Assembly: GCF_014697545.1 (NCBI RefSeq)
Contig: NZ_JACJSA010000003.1
Location: forward strand, 124,001-188,000
Origin: Oscillatoria sp. FACHB-1407
Lineage (GTDB): Bacteria; Cyanobacteriota; Cyanobacteriia; Elainellales; Elainellaceae
Direction of reading: 5' to 3'
Length of the DNA stretch: 64,000 bases
The translations under genes and the position numbers were made by a program. The notes under the pieces are model-generated. The model was not told the DNA's origin, did no database searches, and saw nothing but the letters and a program-made list of their open reading frames with translations. This document shows, in pieces, positions 17,849 to 25,762 of the stretch (positions are counted from its first letter, which is position 1; every line of letters begins with the position of its first letter).

Positions 17849-19393
17849 ATGACAAAGATTGCCTATCTAGAATGTCCGACGGGTCTTGCAGGAGATATGT
17901 GCCTTGGGGCATTAGTTCACGCCGGGGTGCCCCTGGACTATCTAGCAGAGAAATTAAAGCCGTTAGGCATCTCCCATGAATACCGCCTATGGGCAGAGCT
18001 GGTTCATCGTAACGGGCAGCAAGCTACCAAAGTCCACGTCGAGTTACTGTCTGAACCAAAGCATCGAATATCCGCTGAGGAGGGGGTCGATCCACACACG
18101 ACTTTTGCCCACCATCTCCATAGTACCAAGAGCAACTCTATCCAGCACACTCATACACACGACTCGCAACACTCGCACTCCCATTCCAGTGACCACAACC
18201 ACGAGCCGCATGAAACCGACCACGGGCACAGCCGTCACCTGCCCGAAATCGAGCAACTCATTCGAGCTGCCCAGTTGCCACCGCGAGTAGAGGCTTGGAG
18301 TTTAGCCGTGTTTCGTCGGTTAGCTGAGGCAGAGGGAGCCGTTCATGGCATCTCCCCCGACCAAGTGCATTTTCATGAAGTGGGAGCCACGGATGCGATC
18401 GTCGATATTGTTGGGACTTGCCTGGGGTTAGACTGGTTGGGCATTGAGCAAATGTATTGCTCCCCCATGCCAACGGGGGGTGGAACCATCCGGGCAGCCC
18501 ATGGACAACTGCCTGTACCCAGTCCTGCGGTGTTGAAACTATGGGAAATGCGGCAGGTGCCGATCTATAGCAATGGCATTCAACGAGAATTGGTGACTCC
18601 AACCGGAGCCGCGATCGCCACTACCCTGGCTACCGATTTTGGCGCACCCCCCACCATGACCCTACAAAAAGTCGGCTTGGGGGCAGGCTCTCGTAACCTA
18701 CCGATTCCTAATATGGTGCGATTGTGGATTGGAGAAGCAGCAGGAGAAGAGAGAAGAGAGAAGAAAGAAGAGAGAAGAGAGCCGCAGTTCAGAGAGCAGG
18801 AAAAACATGAAGCGAATAGAGTAATCCCTGGCTCTGGAACCGCCGACCTGCAAGAAACGATCGCAGTACTCGAAACTCAGATTGATGATCTCAATCCGCA
18901 GGCGATCGGGTATGTGATGGAGGCGTTGTTTGCAGTAGGGGCAGTGGATGTATTTACTCAGGCGATCGCCATGAAGAAATCCCGTCCGGGTCTATTGCTG
19001 AATGTAATCTGCCACCCCGATCAGATTGAAGCGTGTGAGTCTTTGATCTTTCGGGAAACAACCACGCTTGGCATTCGTCGCTCTATGCAACAACGAAGCA
19101 TCTTGCAGCGTATGATCCAAACCGTACAAACGCCCTATGGTGAGGTCAGGGTTAAAGTAGCGTGGCACCGGGGATCGCTGACCAACGCTCAGCCTGAATA
19201 TGAAGACTGTGCGGCGATCGCTCGCCAACACAATATCCCGTGGCGAGAGGTTCACCGATTAGCGCAACAAGCGTGGCACAAACGGCAGGCCATCACCGAA
19301 CAAGAGGTTAATACAGAGAAGAATACAATGACCGATGCGACGGCTAATACAACGATGGCTAGTACAACAATGGCAGGCGAGATGACTGCTTGA
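17849..19393 (+). CDS. larC: LarC, nickel-pincer cofactor cyclometallase
   Basis: 514 residues of the DUF111/LarC family. LarC inserts nickel into the pyridinium pincer cofactor used by lactate racemase and related enzymes, with CTP. Landmarks are the start YLECPTGLAGDMCLGAL, FHEVGATDAIVDIVGT, PTGGGTIRAAHG, ELVTPTGAAIAT and, in the second half, ETQIDDLNPQ and KKSRPG. A His-rich insertion at about 83-130 has 16 histidines and probably handles nickel. A charged linker at about 298-320 is encoded by a purine tract (about 18735-18785). LarC1 and LarC2 are in one frame, with no ribosomal frameshift needed. No larB, larE or larA is in the window. The last 35 bp overlap the convergent gene. Confidence 0.93.
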   Translation: MTKIAYLECPTGLAGDMCLGALVHAGVPLDYLAEKLKPLGISHEYRLWAELVHRNGQQATKVHVELLSEPKHRISAEEGVDPHTTFAHHLHSTKSNSIQHTHTHDSQHSHSHSSDHNHEPHETDHGHSRHLPEIEQLIRAAQLPPRVEAWSLAVFRRLAEAEGAVHGISPDQVHFHEVGATDAIVDIVGTCLGLDWLGIEQMYCSPMPTGGGTIRAAHGQLPVPSPAVLKLWEMRQVPIYSNGIQRELVTPTGAAIATTLATDFGAPPTMTLQKVGLGAGSRNLPIPNMVRLWIGEAAGEERREKKEERREPQFREQEKHEANRVIPGSGTADLQETIAVLETQIDDLNPQAIGYVMEALFAVGAVDVFTQAIAMKKSRPGLLLNVICHPDQIEACESLIFRETTTLGIRRSMQQRSILQRMIQTVQTPYGEVRVKVAWHRGSLTNAQPEYEDCAAIARQHNIPWREVHRLAQQAWHKRQAITEQEVNTEKNTMTDATANTTMASTTMAGEMTA

Positions 19394-19808
19394 CTTCCTT
19401 ACAAAGCCTTAACTCAGTGCCGTCTTCGTTCCAATGCACCTGGTCAAACACTTGATGTAAGATATAAAGCCCTCTTCCGCATTCATCTAGCTCCTGCACA
19501 TGCTTCTTAGTGCAATCGAGCGTGCATGAACAAGAAGGGGAAAATCCGGTTCCCTGGTCAGAAATAATCCACCAGTGCTGCCCCTCGACAATGAAGTACT
19601 CAACTAAAACTTTTTTCTTAGGGTCTAAGTTGTTACCATGCTTGGCAGCATTGACCAACGCTTCTTGTAAACCGAGTCGAATCTCTGGTTGCCATCGAAC
19701 CGGAACATCGACCAGCAACAAATCTAGAACAGGAGAAAGATGGAGAGTGGAGGCGAAGCTAACGGTGCCCCACCTGCGTCCCGTCGGGCGCAGAGAGATA
19801 GCAATCAC
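19359..19808 (-). CDS. RsbW-like serine kinase / anti-sigma regulatory factor
   Basis: 149 residues, a stand-alone GHKL ATPase domain. The N-box is RLGLQEALVNAAKHGN, and the G1 motif is ISDQGTGFSP. The G2-like region is DECGRGLYILHQVFDQV. In Bacillus such proteins bind sigma factors and phosphorylate an anti-sigma antagonist; in cyanobacteria the partner is usually unknown. A Cys-rich loop (SCSCTLDC) near residue 95 is common in cyanobacterial members. The gene is convergent with larC and their coding ends overlap by 35 bp. No anti-sigma antagonist (STAS) gene is next to it. Confidence 0.87.
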   Translation of the reverse strand: MIAISLRPTGRRWGTVSFASTLHLSPVLDLLLVDVPVRWQPEIRLGLQEALVNAAKHGNNLDPKKKVLVEYFIVEGQHWWIISDQGTGFSPSCSCTLDCTKKHVQELDECGRGLYILHQVFDQVHWNEDGTELRLCKEVKQSSRLPLLY

Positions 19809-20100
19809 TCAATAGAACCTCGCTGCTTGCAAGTGGATACGAATTGCCCCTAGACCACCCATAAGGCAGCTAAGGACTTACCTGGAATGTAATCGTTGCC
19901 TAACGACAACATCAGTAAGTCAAACGATGTAGATGCTTACTTTACAAATCTCAGTATGCCCACTGGACTATTGCTATTGTAGCATGAAGCGATTGCTGCC
20001 ATCTATAGGAAAAAACTATCCCCCCTGCACGGCAAGGAGGATAGCAGTCGGGATACATCACTGAAATCGAGCTATCCTTCAGGAAATGGTGGGTTTAGGC

Positions 20101-20877
20101 TTAAGCCCGCTTGCGACGACGCGAGATCACCAGAGTGCTCGCCGCTAAACCAAGTCCTGCCAGGGTTGCAGGCTCCGGAACGGATTCTGGCTCTTCCTCG
20201 ATGACAGGAGGTTCTTCCTTGATTTCAGGACGCTCTGCCCATGCGGTAATGACAAAGTCCTGAAAGTCGGTGTCATTGCTGTTGCCGCGATCGTCAAAGC
20301 CAATATCCACTCCCTCCTCGGCAAAGGGATCAGCCGATGTCCGCTGAGAAGCATTAGCAAATGTGTTGGTTGTTGAGCGATCGACTTCTTCTGCAACCTG
20401 AGTCCCAAATACAGCCTGTTGCGTGTTGGCGTTGTTAAACAAGTTCAACGCAGTGGTCGAATAGACTCTTCCCATGTTGTTGCCGTTGCGAGTGCTGCTG
20501 AGTCCAAATGTGTAAGTCGTACCACCCAAGAACTTGTAAGACACTGAATTAACCCCCGTCTGAGAGGTTACTGCATTACCGAATGAACCCTTCCATTCGT
20601 TTGCACCACCATTGTCGGAGCTTTTTGTTTCAGAGAACAGGACAAAGGCAGAATTCTCCACGACCGCGCCATTGTCAACTTTGTAAATACTCAGAGTTGA
20701 CTTGTAAGCCCCGTGGGAGGTCTGAAATTGAAATTCCACTTCAGTATCTTGATCAAACTGAATGCCGTCAGTACCAAAGGTGGCAGCCTCAGCAGATCCC
20801 GCCACGCCTGCCAATGCAGCAGTTGCAGCAGTGGCTGCGGTGGCAACGGTCAAATATTTCTGAAAAGTCGTTGTCAT
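20101..20877 (-). CDS. Secreted PEP-CTERM protein
   Basis: 258 residues from the ATG at 20877; AGGAG lies 7 bases upstream, which favours this start over in-frame ATGs at 20883 and 20919. A signal peptide ends near AGSAEAATF. The central part is rich in Gly, Asn, Ser and Thr and looks like an extracellular beta domain. The C-terminus is a clear PEP-CTERM sorting signal: VPEPATLAGLGLAAS, a hydrophobic helix, then RRRKRA. Such proteins are exported and processed by an exosortase, usually for surface or extracellular-matrix use. No exosortase is in the window. The acidic segment EEPPVIEEEPESVPEP just before the signal is unusually Glu/Pro-rich. Confidence 0.88.
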   Translation of the reverse strand: MTTTFQKYLTVATAATAATAALAGVAGSAEAATFGTDGIQFDQDTEVEFQFQTSHGAYKSTLSIYKVDNGAVVENSAFVLFSETKSSDNGGANEWKGSFGNAVTSQTGVNSVSYKFLGGTTYTFGLSSTRNGNNMGRVYSTTALNLFNNANTQQAVFGTQVAEEVDRSTTNTFANASQRTSADPFAEEGVDIGFDDRGNSNDTDFQDFVITAWAERPEIKEEPPVIEEEPESVPEPATLAGLGLAASTLVISRRRKRA

Positions 20878-21523
20878 TGCCATTCTCCTAGTTGTTTGAG
20901 TGGTAAGTGAGGAGTACAAAGATTTGAGTGTGTAACCTCCAGCAGGGTTGGCTACGGCAGCAGAAATTGACCTGCAATGCTCCCGCTGTAGGTGCGTGAT
21001 TGAGCCAGGGAAATGAACCGAGATAAAGGAGATGTCAGCAGCACAAATTGGGCGCGTGGAACGACCCCAGCGTGAAGTCTGACTTCAAGATGAAATAAAA
21101 GGTTTGTAATCAATTCCTCGCTAATGAGGAATAGGCGATCGCACTGGATGAGAACGGGTTAGCTGCGGTAGATGGAGCGAGAGATTGGGAAAGAAGCTTT
21201 ACCCGTCTCACAGTTGGATCGATGAATACTGAATGACTCTGAAACTATTGACTCCGAAATCATTAGCTCCGAAATCAGCTTAGAAGAGGTGAATGTTGAT
21301 GGCAGATTCACTGGAACACGAACCTCTGTTGTTCGTCTTATGTCAACAATTTTACTGATAGAACCACTGGGCTTGTCATCGGCTCATAACGACGTTTACT
21401 TAGTCTTTAAAGTTGTGCTGTTCACTACAAAAGTTTTGTAAGGGCGATCGCTACCGAATTAAAATCCCCGGAATCTCAAGATTCCGGGGATCTGTCAAAG
21501 TGTGGAGAGTGTAACACGCTACG
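20878..21523. other. Gene-free region before the PEP-CTERM gene
   Basis: 646 bp with no supported gene. It contains a 15-bp unit related to GACTCCGAAATCATT three times in tandem (21235-21279), one HIP1 site (21443-21450) and the terminator at 21460-21491. Confidence 0.6.
21460..21491 (-). terminator. Intrinsic terminator of the HEAT-repeat gene
   Basis: A perfect 12-bp inverted repeat (ATCCCCGGAATC at 21464-21475, loop TCAA, GATTCCGGGGAT at 21480-21491) lies 33 bp past the stop codon. Read on the minus strand it is followed by TTTAATT, as expected of a rho-independent terminator. Confidence 0.85.
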
Positions 21524-22189
21524 TTATGAAGCCTGGAGGTGAACCTTAGCTTCTTGTGCGACGGTTTCTACTTCATCATTTGCTAATACTTCCAACACAG
21601 CGAGAGCTTGCGGATGGTTGAGCCGACCCAAGGCTTGAGCGACCCGATAACGAATTTGGGAGTCTTGATCAGAGGCGTAAGGAATGAGGAGGGGCAATGC
21701 ACGACTATCCCCCAGTTCTCCAAGGGAACCTACGGCTGCTGTCCGGATTAATTCATTGTTGGACTCCAGAGCCGATTGCAATAACTCAAACGAGCGTGGA
21801 TCACCCAACTCCCCTAGTGCCGCGATAATGCTAAATTGCAACAGCCACTCCGAGGAACTCTGGTAGATCGTCTGCAAGTCCTCATAGGCTTCTTTTAATT
21901 GCAGTGCCCCAATTGAATCAGCAGCAGCTGCCTGAACATCAACCTCTTTGTCATTTAGTAAGCGATCGCGCAAGATGGTTAATGATTTGTGCAGATCTTG
22001 CTGCCCCAATGTCGCTAGTTGGCTGATTGCCGCATAACGAACCCGTGCATTGGGGTCATTTACTGCCGTTTGAATCATGTCAAAGGCGATCGTCGGTTCT
22101 AACTGACGCAGCTGATTAATAGCCGTGAGCCGTTGACCATAATCGTCTGAGGTCAATAGTTGTTGAACAGATTCAGGCGTAACAGTCAT
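21524..22189 (-). CDS. nblB: HEAT-repeat protein, NblB-like
   Basis: 221 residues, built almost wholly of HEAT-like repeats: DYGQRLTAINQLRQL, ARVRYAAISQLATLG, VDVQAAAADSIGAL, QFSIIAALGELGDPRS, IRTAAVGSLGELGDSRA and IRYRVAQALGRLN. This pattern and length fit NblB, related to phycobilin lyases of the CpcE/F type. NblB is needed for phycobilisome breakdown under nutrient stress and may detach or bind bilins. The tandem nblA genes at 38.7-39.1 kb would act in the same process. HEAT proteins are similar to each other, so the fold is certain but the NblB name is probable only. It lies 71 bp after the start of... the upstream CBS gene's stop, on the same strand. Confidence 0.7.
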   Translation of the reverse strand: MTVTPESVQQLLTSDDYGQRLTAINQLRQLEPTIAFDMIQTAVNDPNARVRYAAISQLATLGQQDLHKSLTILRDRLLNDKEVDVQAAAADSIGALQLKEAYEDLQTIYQSSSEWLLQFSIIAALGELGDPRSFELLQSALESNNELIRTAAVGSLGELGDSRALPLLIPYASDQDSQIRYRVAQALGRLNHPQALAVLEVLANDEVETVAQEAKVHLQAS

Positions 22190-22260
22190 AATGATTATTC
22201 TTTACAAAAAGTTATTAAAAGACAGGGAAATGGCCGGTTAGCCGTGTAGCACTCATGGCT

Positions 22261-22725
22261 TTAGCCTTGATGAGCCGCCATAAAGCGAACGATATCGCCA
22301 CGAGTCACGATGCCAATCACGTTGCCGCTTGCATCCAAAACAGGGAGTCGATGAATGCTGCGCTCGTGCATCAGTTGAGCCGCTTCTCGCAGTGGTTTAT
22401 CGGGTTTGACAGTGATAGGCTCTTTAGTCATTACTTCGCCGACGGTTTGCCCTAAGGCTTTGTGTAAATCACGCTCATATTTGTTGGGGTTTTCGAGATA
22501 GATCACACTGTCGAGCAACATGATATATGCGGGCGGAGTCACGCCTGTCTCTTGCCACATCAAGTCTGTCTCTGAAATTACCCCAACTAACTTGCCGCTA
22601 GTATCAACCACCGGAAGTCCGCTAATCCGTTTTTCTGCAAGGATTTGAATAGCATCTTTAAGGGAGGTTTCTGGCTGCACCACGATTGGATCGCGGGTCA
22701 TCACATCAGCAACAGTAGTGGTCAT
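22261..22725 (-). CDS. CBS-domain protein
   Basis: 154 residues holding two CBS domains and nothing else. The first starts VADVMTRDPIVVQPETSL and has GLPVVDTSGKLVGVISETDLM. The second has VGEVMTKEPITVKPDKPL and HRLPVLDASGNVIGIVTRGDIV. Paired CBS domains (a Bateman module) bind adenosine nucleotides and control partner proteins; stand-alone members in cyanobacteria have few known partners. A loop of about 25 residues joins the two. The gene is upstream of the NblB-like gene by 71 bp on the same strand, so co-transcription is possible. Confidence 0.92.
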   Translation of the reverse strand: MTTTVADVMTRDPIVVQPETSLKDAIQILAEKRISGLPVVDTSGKLVGVISETDLMWQETGVTPPAYIMLLDSVIYLENPNKYERDLHKALGQTVGEVMTKEPITVKPDKPLREAAQLMHERSIHRLPVLDASGNVIGIVTRGDIVRFMAAHQG

Positions 22726-23154
22726 AGTTAGCCAGTTGAATTTGATTCTCTAGGCTTATTTTAAGAAATCCTGGGGATCAACCGAGCAGGGTTTACAGGT
22801 TGTTACATCACACAAGGTGGGCAGTGGTCAGTGGTTAATAGTCAATGGTCAGTGGTCAATGGTCAATTGTTGATGGTCAGGGGTTAGGGGGCAGTGGTTA
22901 GTGGTCAATGGTTAGGGGTTAGGGGTAAGTGGTCAATGGTCAATGGTCAGTGGTCAGTGGTCAATGGTCAATTGTTGATGGTCAGGGGTTAGGGGGCAGT
23001 GGTTCGTGGTCAATGGTTAGGGGTTAGGGGTCAGTGGTCAATGGTTAGGGGTTAGGGGTAAGTGGTCAATGGTCAATGGTCATGGTCAGTGGTCAATTGT
23101 TGAGGGTTGGGTGAGTGAGGAACTGGTACCGGATGACTGACAATCAACCATCTT
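22726..23154. other. Spacer filled with tandem repeats
   Basis: No gene. About 290 of 429 bp are the heptad array described separately; the rest is the CBS-gene upstream region and the spacer after the M42 peptidase gene. Confidence 0.8.
22817..23104. repeat. Heptad array (TCAATGG/TCAGTGG/TTAGGGG) with higher-order duplication
   Basis: 7-bp units TCAATGG, TCAGTGG, TTAGGGG and variants. They are the reverse complement type of the array at 2766-3044, with more G. A block of about 75 bp (from AGTGGTCAATGGTCAATTG through GGCAGTGG and TTAGGGG units) occurs twice, starting near 22851 and 22961, so segments were duplicated after the heptads formed. Confidence 0.9.
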
Positions 23155-24192
23155 CTATGACTCGCAGTAGGCTTTGAGAATGTCGATGCAGTGGGCGATC
23201 GCCCCTAAATGAGCAATCTCGTAGCCGTGGGTATTGTGTGTCGGAAAGCTGAGGCAGGCTGCCCGTCCAACATGTCCATTTTTCATGGCGATCGAGCCGT
23301 CACTGCCAAACCCACTAATCGCAGCTAGTTGTAGCGGAATCTGGAGGCGGTTGGCGATCTGGCGGAGGTGGGCGTTTAAGTCCTCGTCATATACGCCATA
23401 GCCGTCCTGGGAGAGCAACACAGGCGCAACCCCATCCTGAATTGGATACTCTGACGAGAGGGGGCAGATTTCCAGAGCGATGAGCGCATCCAGTCGTTGA
23501 CGGTTACTGAAATACAATGCCCCGATCGCCCCAACTTCTTCTTTTGCCGATGCCACGAGATAGACATCCATAGCGGGTTCTTTGACCTGCTCCGCCAGTG
23601 CCAGCAAGATGGCGATCGACGCTTTGTTATCCAATGTGTAGCTGGCGATGTAATCCTTGAGTCGAAACGGGTGCTTGCGATGTTTACCGACGACCATCCG
23701 AGTTCCCGGTCGAATGCCCGCTGCCTCTAGCTCCTCGTCGGTACGTTTGGTTTCCACCCAGGCATCTTCCCACCGCACGGCTTTGTCTTCCTGCTGCACC
23801 TTTTGCGGAGACTCATGAGACACATGGCGAGAGCCAAAGCTGAGAATGCCACTGATGGTTTCACTGTCGCCCAGCAAGTCCACAACTCCCTCGCCATAAA
23901 CCCAGGGGAATGCTCCACCGAGCCTGCGAACCTCGACTTTACCCGCCGTGCCAACCCGTTTGACAATGCCACCGATTTCGTCTTTGTGAGCGGTGATGGC
24001 GATCGCTCGGTCGGGGTTGCGTCCTGGGAGTTTGGCGATCGCGTTACCTGCGTCGTCCTGCCATGCCTCGACGCCTAACTCTTGAAAGCGATTCATTAAG
24101 AAGCGATCGATTTCGGTTTCTGCGCCACTGGGGGAGTGATGCATTACCAAAGTGGCGATCGTGTCGAACAGTGTGTCGTATGTAATAGCCAT
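23155..24192 (-). CDS. M42 family metallopeptidase (glutamyl aminopeptidase/FrvX-like)
   Basis: 345 residues. Dinuclear-metal aminopeptidase fold: HHSPSGAE near residue 18, first metal-ligand segment AITAHKDEIGG, bridging Asp in YTLDNKAS, catalytic Glu pair in AKEEVGAIGA, and later ALEICPLSSEY and FPTHNTHGYE with the last His ligand. M42 enzymes form large tetrahedral complexes that trim peptides in the cytoplasm; no signal peptide is seen. It is translated 2 bp after the ThiL stop on the same strand, so the two are co-transcribed although their jobs are unrelated. Confidence 0.92.
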   Translation of the reverse strand: MAITYDTLFDTIATLVMHHSPSGAETEIDRFLMNRFQELGVEAWQDDAGNAIAKLPGRNPDRAIAITAHKDEIGGIVKRVGTAGKVEVRRLGGAFPWVYGEGVVDLLGDSETISGILSFGSRHVSHESPQKVQQEDKAVRWEDAWVETKRTDEELEAAGIRPGTRMVVGKHRKHPFRLKDYIASYTLDNKASIAILLALAEQVKEPAMDVYLVASAKEEVGAIGALYFSNRQRLDALIALEICPLSSEYPIQDGVAPVLLSQDGYGVYDEDLNAHLRQIANRLQIPLQLAAISGFGSDGSIAMKNGHVGRAACLSFPTHNTHGYEIAHLGAIAHCIDILKAYCES

Positions 24193-24194
24193 AA

Positions 24195-25214
24195 CTAAGA
24201 CGAGAAGTGTTGAAACCCCCGGTCAAGAGAGAGCACCTCGTCTGAGTATAGTCCGCTGGAGTCGTGGAGGACGACCTGAGGGTTTTGGGTAATCGTGCCG
24301 ATGATCGCCGCTGAGGAACCGAGTTTTGCCTGAAGGGCTTGGGCGATCGCTTCGGGTAAACAGAGCACCAGTTCAAAATCTTCGCCGCCATACAGTGCCC
24401 ACGCGATCGCCTGTTCTGCTGTCAAGCAAGACTGAACCTCAGTAGGCACAGGAATCTGGTTGCGTTCAAGCTGTGCTCCCACGCCACTGGCACGACAAAT
24501 TTGCAACACAGCATCCGCCAACCCATCACTGCTGTCCATGCCACCCACTCGAAATGGAACGGTATTCTCAAAGGCAGCGTGTAACAGCGGGATTACGTCC
24601 AACCGGGGAATAGGACGTTGGTGAGCCTGGGTCAGGGTAGCCCGCTCTCCTGAACTCAAACCCTCGCCCTGCTCCGGATGCAGCAATAGCTCTAACCCTG
24701 CTCGTGAGGCTCCGTGAACTCCCGTCACGAGAATGGCATCTCCCGGTTGAGCATCAGAACGACGAATCACCTGAGCCGGATCGACATGCCCCAAAGCTGT
24801 AATCGATACCGTTATGACATTGGAACGACAAATATCACCCCCAATTATCGGGGTTGCATAGGGTTGTAAACAGGCAACCAAGCCCTGATAAAGCTCTTCA
24901 ATCCAGCCGATAGCACAATCTTTGGGCAGACTCAACCCCACCGTGATGCCCAATGGAGTAGCTCCCATCGCCGCTAGATCTGAGAGATTGGCAGCGGCGG
25001 CTCGCCAACCGACATCTATAGCAGACGTGGTGCGATCGCTAAAATGCACCCCATCCACCAGCACATCGGTTGTGACAACGAGCGATCGCCCCGGTGGCAC
25101 TGTTAGCAGAGCCGCATCATCGCCAACAAACTCTGGGGGACAAAAGCTCTGCAATCGTTGCAGCAGCCCTTGTTCCCCCAAGTCAGATAAACGTAGATCG
25201 GCTTTATCACTCAC
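24195..25214 (-). CDS. thiL: Thiamine-monophosphate kinase
   Basis: 339 residues. ThiL phosphorylates thiamine monophosphate to the active cofactor thiamine diphosphate with ATP. It belongs to the PurM/SelD-like fold: FVGDDAALL, VVTTDVLVDGVHF, NLSDLAAMGATPLG, GGDICRS, ILVTGVHGASRAGLELLL, GMDSSDGLADAV and YGGEDFELVLCLP. All expected metal and nucleotide motifs are present and the length is normal. The stop is 2 bp before the M42 peptidase start. The upstream spacer is a long repeat array, with no TPP riboswitch that I could see. Confidence 0.95.
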   Translation of the reverse strand: MSDKADLRLSDLGEQGLLQRLQSFCPPEFVGDDAALLTVPPGRSLVVTTDVLVDGVHFSDRTTSAIDVGWRAAAANLSDLAAMGATPLGITVGLSLPKDCAIGWIEELYQGLVACLQPYATPIIGGDICRSNVITVSITALGHVDPAQVIRRSDAQPGDAILVTGVHGASRAGLELLLHPEQGEGLSSGERATLTQAHQRPIPRLDVIPLLHAAFENTVPFRVGGMDSSDGLADAVLQICRASGVGAQLERNQIPVPTEVQSCLTAEQAIAWALYGGEDFELVLCLPEAIAQALQAKLGSSAAIIGTITQNPQVVLHDSSGLYSDEVLSLDRGFQHFSS

Positions 25215-25762
25215 GTTGGTTCAGATATTTAGCGTGAGAAAACGTCAATGGTCAATCGTTCATGGTCAATTGTTCACATACCAAACTATCAACCACTAAC
25301 CCTTGGCTAGAGAACCGTCAATCGTCAATCGTTTATGGTCAATTGTTCACATACCAAACTATCAACCACTAACCCTTGGCCAGAGAACCGTCAATCGTCA
25401 ATCGTTCATGGTCAATCGTTCACATACCAAACTATCAACCACTAACCCTTGGCTAGAGAACCGTCAATCGTCAATCGTTCATGGTCAATCGTTCACATAC
25501 GAAACTATCAACCACTAACCCTTGGCTAGAGAACCGTCAATCGTCAATCGTTCATGGTCAATTGTTCACATACCAAACTATCAACCATTGACCATTGACC
25601 AAAGAACCGCCAATCGTCAATCGTTCATGGTCAATCGTTCACATACCAAACTATCAACCATTGACCATTGACCACTGACTATTAACCATTGACCACTGAC
25701 TATTGACCATTGACCACTAGCTATTGACCATTGACCACTAACTATTGACCATTGACCAACTC
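25215..25762. other. Spacer occupied by repeats
   Basis: 548 bp between thiL and the cyclophilin gene, with no gene. Almost all of it is the 73-bp minisatellite and the heptad tail listed separately. Confidence 0.85.
25238..25760. repeat. 73-bp minisatellite grading into heptads
   Basis: The word AGAACCGTCA (last copy AGAACCGCCA) begins at 25311, 25384, 25457, 25530 and 25603: five intervals of exactly 73 bp, with partial units at both ends. Each unit includes CGTCAATCGTTCATGGTC, CACATACCAAACTATCAACC and CCCTTGGCTAG. Copies 1-4 differ by only a few bases. From about 25590 the unit decays and becomes heptads (CCATTGA, CCACTGA, CTATTGA) up to 25760. Confidence 0.95.

Noticed and set aside
25215-25310. 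TPP riboswitch upstream of thiL
   Set aside because: No conserved CTGAGA-type core is seen; the sequence is repeat DNA.
25238-25760. CRISPR-like regular repeat
   Set aside because: The 73-bp units are repetitive along their whole length; there are no unique spacers and no cas genes.
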